Below are positions 24,527-29,074 of a stretch of DNA of 29,074 nucleotides, one piece after another; positions within the stretch are counted from its first letter, which is position 1, and each line of letters starts with the position of its first letter. The DNA is from SKZT01 sp964478625 (GTDB taxonomy: Bacteria > Desulfobacterota > Desulfobacteria > Desulfobacterales > SKZT01), in contig CAYZJH010000046.1 in assembly GCA_964478625.1 (NCBI GenBank), positions 1 through 29,074 of the forward strand. Direction: 5' to 3'. The notes beneath the pieces were generated by a model. The model was given only the letters and a program-made list of their open reading frames with translations, did not search any database and had not been told where the DNA came from. Both the position numbers and the translations under genes were made by a program.

Positions 24527-25210
24527 CTAAAGTTCATGACTTATCATTTTAATCCAGGCAGTTTCATTGAGTTCAACGCCATAACGGGCCCAAAGCTCTT
24601 TAATCCAAATAGGATATTGTTTTTTTGCTTTTTCTCTGCGAATCTGCCTGATGATTTCTTGTGAAATCGCCATTGCTTTTTTTTCATTCTCCGGATGGAT
24701 AAAAGCGGCGTCAAAATGGTTTTCATAAAACTCATTAATTTCTTCGGTCAGAACAAGAATATTTTTTTCCAGTTCTTCGAAAATCACCCGGTCTTTTAAT
24801 AGCTTTTTTCTCAAGCTTTCTTTCCAGAATGAATAGGAAATGGCTTTTTCCAGAAATATCTGTTCAAAACTTCTGTCTGGGTAGTCCTTTTGAATTTTCC
24901 AAACCACATTTTCCAGTTCCTGTTCTGAAATTTCCAAATGAAGTTCGTTTGCCCTTTCCAGAAGAATTAATTCCTCTATTATATCCTTTAAATGTCTTGT
25001 TTGAATTTCGATTAGGATTTTCTGATCTGTCAGTGTGTCATCCTCGTAAGCAATTTTTGCCAGTTCAAAAGACCTCTTAAAATCCTCAATGGTAAAGGTT
25101 TCTTTTCCGACGCGAACCAGATAGGTTTCTCCGATTTCCGGTGATCTGTCCCGGCACGCTGCGAAAAACAATAGATGAAGAAAAAGCCCTATCCATAAAA
25201 AACGCTTCAT
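24527..25210 (-). CDS. SurA-N-like lipoprotein without a PPIase domain
   Basis: A 227-residue exported protein with a short lipoprotein signal (KRFLWIGLFLHLLFFAAC); C19 would be lipidated. The mature part starts VRVGKETFTIEDFKRSFE and continues as helices (QTRHLKDIIEELILLERA, LEISEQELENVVWKIQKDY, FWKESLRKKLLKDRVIFEEL), matching the SurA N-terminal chaperone domain in style. The parvulin domain is absent: the C-terminus (KKQYPIWIKELWARYGVELNE) resembles the last helix of SurA. The lipobox has Phe at -3, slightly unusual. It sits between mfd (36-nt gap) and surA (9-nt gap), so a chaperone partner of SurA is a reasonable inference. Confidence 0.8.
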   Translation of the reverse strand: MKRFLWIGLFLHLLFFAACRDRSPEIGETYLVRVGKETFTIEDFKRSFELAKIAYEDDTLTDQKILIEIQTRHLKDIIEELILLERANELHLEISEQELENVVWKIQKDYPDRSFEQIFLEKAISYSFWKESLRKKLLKDRVIFEELEKNILVLTEEINEFYENHFDAAFIHPENEKKAMAISQEIIRQIRREKAKKQYPIWIKELWARYGVELNETAWIKMISHEL

Positions 25211-25247
25211 TCCCGATTTCCATTTGTCATCAGAGGGATATCATCCT

Positions 25248-28200
25248 TCAGCCGTTAACACGTTGGCGGATTTCTTTCAAGATATTTTTGGTCTGAGCCA
25301 GCATGCTCACCTCATTTGCTTTGGTCAAATCGGCGATAAAAATATGATCCGGGGTGATCGCAAAGGAGTTTTGTTCTTCAGCAATCATATCCACGATGCC
25401 ATACGGGTTTTTCTGATGTTTTTCTGAAAAATGCAATAAAAGCTGATCCTCGTTTAAATCGAGTCGTTTAACTCCGGCTCCCACAGCCAGGACCTTGAGC
25501 ATGATCTTAATCAGGAGGTTGGATGCCTCTATGGGCAAAACACCAAATCGATCTTCCATTTCAGTTTTAAAATCCGATAGTTCCTTAAGCGAATTCATAC
25601 GGGCAAGTCGACGATAGGTGGATAACCGCTGATCGATATCAGGCATATAAGATTCGGGTATAAAAGTTGACAGGTTTAGATTAATTTCAGGCTCAAGGAT
25701 ATCCTGAACAGGTTCTCCTTTAAGTTCCGACATCGCTTCTTCCATCAGTTGCAAAAAAGTGTCATATCCCACCGCTGCAATATGTCCTGATTGAGATGCT
25801 CCTAAAATAGAGCCTCCCCCCCGAATTTTAAGATCGCTCATGGCAATCTGAAACCCTGAACCCAGGTCGCTGTGCTCCATAAGCACTTTCAGCCGTTTAA
25901 CCGCATCTCTGGTCAGCTTGCTCTCTTTGGGAACGAACAAATAGGCATAGGCCTGGTCAACGGACCTTCCTACACGGCCCCTAAGCTGATAAATCTGCGA
26001 TAATCCGAACCGGTCGGCGTGGTTGACCAAAATTGTATTGGCAGAGGCAATATCCAGTCCTGATTCAATGATTGTTGTGCAAACGAGCATGTCCAGGTCA
26101 CGGTTCATAAAGGAAATCATCGTTTTTTCAAGTTTTGATTCCTCCAGCCGGCCATGGGCTACCGCCAGGCGCACTTCAGGAACCAGCTCCTGCAGGCGTC
26201 GGGCCATGGACTGGATTGTATAAATATTATTATGAACAAAAAAAATCTGACCTCCGCGTTTCATCTCCTTCCGAATCGCATCTTTTACAATGGTTTCATC
26301 AAATTCGGAGATATAGGTGATAATCGCCCTGCGATATTCCGGGGGAGTCGACAAAACACTGATATCCCGAACGCCGAGCAAGGACATATGGAGAGTCCTT
26401 GGGATCGGCGTTGCAGTTAAGGTGAGCACATCGACGGTGTTTTTAAACTGTTTTAATTTTTCCTTGTGCTTTACCCCGAACCGTTGTTCTTCATCCAATA
26501 TCAACAGACCCAGATCTTTAAAGCTAACATCTTTTTGAACAAGGCGGTGGGTGCCGATCACAATATCAATTTTGCCGGATTTTAGATCTTCGACGATTGC
26601 CTTTTGCTCTTTTGCAGGACGAAAACGGCTCAGACATGCCACCCGAACCGGATATTGACCGAACCTCTGGGAAAAAGTGGCAAAATGTTGTTCCGCCAAA
26701 ACGGTGGTGGGTGCCAGAACTGCCACCTGTTTGCCGTCTTGAACTGCAAGAAAGGAAGCCCGAAGGGCTACTTCGGTTTTACCGTATCCGACATCTCCGC
26801 AAATCAGGCGATCCATTGGAACCTCTGAGGTCATGTCTTTGAAAACATCATCAATTGCCGAAAGCTGATCCGGAGTTTCCTCATATGGAAATCCCGCTTC
26901 AAACTCCCTCATCTCTTCGGATACATCAGGAAAACTGTGCCCTTTCAGCACCCTGCGGGAGGCATAAAGTTTCAGAAGTTCCGATGCGATTTTTTCAGCC
27001 GATTTTTTGACACGGGCTTTGACTTTTTCCCAGGATTTACCCCCCAGTTTATCCAAAGTCGGGGTGATTCCATCCACTCCCATGTATTTTTCGACCATGC
27101 TGATTCTGTCTACCGGAAGATAAAGTTTATCATCATCCCTGAACAGAAGCAGAAGGAAATCATTAAGTGACCCGTTGAGTTTTAATTTGGACAGGCCCTG
27201 ATATTGACCGATGCCATGCTCCGAGTGAACAATGAGATCGCCTTGTTTAAGCTCATTGAACGAAAGCAGTTGTGTTTTGATTTTGGGAGTGGGTACCTTT
27301 TTATGGCGGCTTTTATTACCGAAAATTTCTATATCGGTAATGATGGCGAGGGATTCTTCGGGCCAGACAAAGCCTTTGGAAAGATCGCCTAAACATAATG
27401 CAGGCTTCTTTTTGAATCCATGGTGTAAAAGTTGTTTACCATCCAGGAATTCAAAAATATCTGTAGGCACACCATAGGGCTTCAATAGTGCATCGATTTT
27501 TTGGGCCCGTGATTTTGAACCGCTGACAATAATGGTGTTCATGCCTGAATCGGTTTTCGATTGGATCCATTGAGCAAAAGGAAGAAGAAGCTTTTCATTG
27601 TCCCGATGGTCTTTAAGTTTCCCTGTCAGGTCCGAGTTATCCTCAATGTTAAATTTCATCCGGATCGGCTGATTTTCATCGTTATCCGGACCGGCAAGAG
27701 AAATCGATTTAAGATGCAGGGGAAGCTCTTTTTTAAGACGTATTTCCACCTGGTTCCAGGTGAGAAACAGGCTCGACGGCTCAACTCCAAAAGACTTTTC
27801 TTCCAGAGATACCGCATAATTTTCTTTAGCCTGTTCTAATATCTCATCCGATGCCTTCTGCAACTCACGAGGTTCCACCAGGATAAAGAGGGATCGTTCG
27901 GGAATATAGTCCATAAACGTTTCCAAGGTTGGATATATCAATGGTAAAAGAATTTCAATTCCGGGAAAAATACCTTCTTCCTTGATTCGTTCCACCAACT
28001 CCCTTATCTTTGTCACAGCTGTTTCCATCCTGGAACCTTGGGATCTGATGCGACTGATGATTTCAGCAAGCTCAGACTTATATAGGACGGTTTCGCGAGC
28101 AGGCAAAATGACGGCGTCGGAAATGCGTTTTAGGGTCCGCTGGTTTTCAGCGGAAAAAAATCTTAAGGAATCCACTTGATCTCCGAACAATTCAATCCTG

Positions 28201-28778
28201 AGGGGATCATCATACAAAGGGGAAAAAATATCGATGATTCCGCCACGGATAGAATAATCCCCCGGTTCTTCCACGATCATGGTGCGTTCATACCCCCCTG
28301 CATTCAACTTTTCGATCAGATGATCCGTTTCGATTTCCTCATTTTCCATCACTAGCTCAAGAAAATTGGAAAAGTATTCACGGGGCATGACTTTCTGGAT
28401 CATGGCGCCGGCTGTGGTGATCACCAGGGGAGGGGCGGACAAGGAGTATTCCAGAAGTTTGTAAAGTCCCTGAATTCGCCTGGCGGCAGTCTGCCCATGA
28501 TAAGAAAGATATTTGAACGGTAAGATATGATAGGGAGGAAAATAAATGATGGGCCACGATAACCGGCCGCAAAAAAACTCGAGATCGGAAATGAACTGTT
28601 CCGCATCTGATGCTTTGGGCAAAACAACCACCATGGGTTGGGGATGGTGCAAATACAAACGGAATACAAAATAAGCCTTTTGAGAACCGTTCAATCCGAA
28701 GCATTCGATCTCCCGGTCCCGTTTGTGAACCACATTTAAAAAAGAGTCCAGCGAATTTTTTTCTTGATTTTGAAACAT
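25248..28778 (-). CDS. mfd: Transcription-repair coupling factor Mfd
   Basis: DNA translocase that removes RNA polymerase stalled at lesions and recruits UvrA. The 1176-residue length is full. The N-terminal UvrB-like module (for example PPYHILPFKYLSYHG) is followed by the RNA-polymerase-interacting domain (LIVHSEHGIGQYQGLSKL, about 510-580), the superfamily 2 helicase with GDVGYGKT at 661-668 and DEEQ at 761-764, the VHNNIYTIQSMARRL and QLRGRVGRS regions, and a C-terminal TRCF domain (about 1010-1120). The ATG is 25 bp from a divergent tRNA gene and has no strong ribosome binding site. It heads the twelve-gene minus-strand run. Confidence 0.97.
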   Translation of the reverse strand: MFQNQEKNSLDSFLNVVHKRDREIECFGLNGSQKAYFVFRLYLHHPQPMVVVLPKASDAEQFISDLEFFCGRLSWPIIYFPPYHILPFKYLSYHGQTAARRIQGLYKLLEYSLSAPPLVITTAGAMIQKVMPREYFSNFLELVMENEEIETDHLIEKLNAGGYERTMIVEEPGDYSIRGGIIDIFSPLYDDPLRIELFGDQVDSLRFFSAENQRTLKRISDAVILPARETVLYKSELAEIISRIRSQGSRMETAVTKIRELVERIKEEGIFPGIEILLPLIYPTLETFMDYIPERSLFILVEPRELQKASDEILEQAKENYAVSLEEKSFGVEPSSLFLTWNQVEIRLKKELPLHLKSISLAGPDNDENQPIRMKFNIEDNSDLTGKLKDHRDNEKLLLPFAQWIQSKTDSGMNTIIVSGSKSRAQKIDALLKPYGVPTDIFEFLDGKQLLHHGFKKKPALCLGDLSKGFVWPEESLAIITDIEIFGNKSRHKKVPTPKIKTQLLSFNELKQGDLIVHSEHGIGQYQGLSKLKLNGSLNDFLLLLFRDDDKLYLPVDRISMVEKYMGVDGITPTLDKLGGKSWEKVKARVKKSAEKIASELLKLYASRRVLKGHSFPDVSEEMREFEAGFPYEETPDQLSAIDDVFKDMTSEVPMDRLICGDVGYGKTEVALRASFLAVQDGKQVAVLAPTTVLAEQHFATFSQRFGQYPVRVACLSRFRPAKEQKAIVEDLKSGKIDIVIGTHRLVQKDVSFKDLGLLILDEEQRFGVKHKEKLKQFKNTVDVLTLTATPIPRTLHMSLLGVRDISVLSTPPEYRRAIITYISEFDETIVKDAIRKEMKRGGQIFFVHNNIYTIQSMARRLQELVPEVRLAVAHGRLEESKLEKTMISFMNRDLDMLVCTTIIESGLDIASANTILVNHADRFGLSQIYQLRGRVGRSVDQAYAYLFVPKESKLTRDAVKRLKVLMEHSDLGSGFQIAMSDLKIRGGGSILGASQSGHIAAVGYDTFLQLMEEAMSELKGEPVQDILEPEINLNLSTFIPESYMPDIDQRLSTYRRLARMNSLKELSDFKTEMEDRFGVLPIEASNLLIKIMLKVLAVGAGVKRLDLNEDQLLLHFSEKHQKNPYGIVDMIAEEQNSFAITPDHIFIADLTKANEVSMLAQTKNILKEIRQRVNG

Positions 28779-28803
28779 AAAACCAGTAATCAGACATTGA
28801 TTG

Positions 28804-28879
28804 GCCGGCGTAGCTCAGTCGGTAGAGCAGCTGATTCGTAATCAGCAGGTCAGCGGTTCAATTCCGCTCGCCGGCTCCA
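28804..28879 (+). tRNA. tRNA-Thr (anticodon CGT)
   Basis: A complete 76-nt cloverleaf with encoded CCA. The acceptor stem is GCCGGCG/CGCCGGC (28804-28810 with 28869-28875), the D arm is GCTC...GAGC (28813-28828), the anticodon stem GCTGA/TCAGC holds the loop TTCGTAA with anticodon CGT at 28837-28839, and the T arm is AGCGG-TTCAATT-CCGCT. It reads ACG codons. The discriminator base is T. The divergent mfd gene begins 25 bp upstream. tRNA genes are common integration sites, and repeats follow directly downstream. Confidence 0.97.
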
Positions 28880-28896
28880 GTAAAATCAGTAGTTTA

Positions 28897-28920
28897 TGAA
28901 AATATCATTTTTGATTTTTT
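28897..28920 (+). terminator. Weak hairpin with T-tract after tRNA-Thr
   Basis: ATCA-TTTT-TGAT with flanking A-rich and T-rich arms is followed by a T run about 20 nt after the tRNA. The stem is short and AT-rich; it is only a candidate for tRNA transcript termination. Confidence 0.25.
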
Positions 28921-28929
28921 CTGTTTAGT

Positions 28930-28951
28930 ACACCAAAAAAACACCAAAAAA
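28930..28951 (+). repeat. Tandem 11-bp direct repeat downstream of tRNA-Thr
   Basis: ACACCAAAAAA occurs twice back to back (28930-28940 and 28941-28951) with no mismatch. It begins 51 nt after the tRNA. The second copy starts an imperfect inverted repeat from CCAAAAAA (28944-28951) to TTTTTTGG (28972-28979) centred on AGCGCT. Such repeats could be arm-type binding sites of a site-specific recombinase, but no integrase is visible before the window ends. Confidence 0.6.
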
Positions 28952-29074
28952 TTTAAAAAGCGCTTAATTTGTTTTTTGGGAAATTAAGAATAAAAATTTT
29001 GTTCCGAAAAGTTAATTAACCAAATTTTTTCTTACCATATGTTGAGAATAGGTGCAAGATTGGTATTTACTGGT

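Larger units (their letters stand above)
28880..29074. other. AT-rich non-coding end downstream of tRNA-Thr
   Basis: This stretch is clearly richer in A and T than the rest of the window and contains no ORF I can support. Besides the tandem 11-bp repeat it holds the 10-bp palindrome GTTAATTAAC at 29011-29020. The sequence stops before any following gene. Confidence 0.5.

Noticed and set aside
28378..28797. A 139-codon minus-strand frame overlapping the start of mfd
   Set aside because: It overlaps the N-terminal part of Mfd in another frame, has a composition unlike a real protein, and the Mfd frame is clearly the coding one.
1..29074. CRISPR array, insertion sequence or toxin-antitoxin pair
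   Set aside because: No regularly spaced repeats, transposase or terminal inverted repeats, and no recognisable toxin or antitoxin gene were seen; the only tandem repeat is the two-copy 11-mer near the right end.

Overview
The window is a compact, chromosomal stretch of a Gram-negative bacterium, most likely a member of the Desulfobacterota (Desulfobacterales-like). Grounds: moderate GC content, a two-subunit glycyl-tRNA synthetase, SurA-type periplasmic chaperones with a lipoprotein partner, RodZ, Mfd, SMC, FtsY and AcyP in long co-directional runs, and several lineage-specific small proteins. The lineage call is inference from gene content; no marker phylogeny was possible. I see no insertion sequence, CRISPR array, rRNA or obviously broken gene.

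Layout. (1) About 100-3607, plus strand: a promoter-like site, the bifunctional NAD(P)HX repair enzyme Nnr, and 10 nt later a 616-residue radical SAM protein of the type that matures ribosomal peptides, but with no precursor peptide in view. (2) 3594-6156, minus strand: a 55-residue zinc-ribbon-like protein, FtsH and a HAD-family protein whose start lies inside the end of ftsH. (3) 6362-7156, plus strand: a 264-residue protein I do not recognise. (4) 7182-8517, minus strand: Nudix hydrolase, a 49-residue protein and a calcineurin-like phosphoesterase, joined by a 2-nt gap and a 4-nt start/stop overlap. (5) 8706-13990, plus strand: a possible 39-residue membrane peptide overlapping the start of smc, then smc, ftsY and, behind its own strong promoter, an HU-type DNA-binding protein. 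(6) 14010-28778, minus strand: a co-directional run of twelve genes read mfd, PPIase-less SurA-like lipoprotein, surA, rodZ-like, recO, GHMP kinase, glyQ, glyS, a small PC4-like protein, nucleoside phosphorylase, ligA, acyP, closed by a good intrinsic terminator. (7) 28804-28879, plus strand: tRNA-Thr(CGT), 25 bp from the start of mfd, followed by an AT-rich non-coding end with a tandem 11-bp repeat.

Together the genes are mostly core functions: DNA repair and chromosome organisation (Mfd, RecO, LigA, SMC, HU), protein export and envelope assembly (FtsY, SurA pair, RodZ, FtsH), glycine charging, and nucleotide or NAD housekeeping (Nnr, Nudix, phosphorylase). The parts most worth a second look are the orphan RiPP-type radical SAM protein with an enlarged cluster-binding loop, the HAD protein lacking the usual second aspartate, several small uncharacterised proteins embedded in operons, and the repeats behind the tRNA gene.
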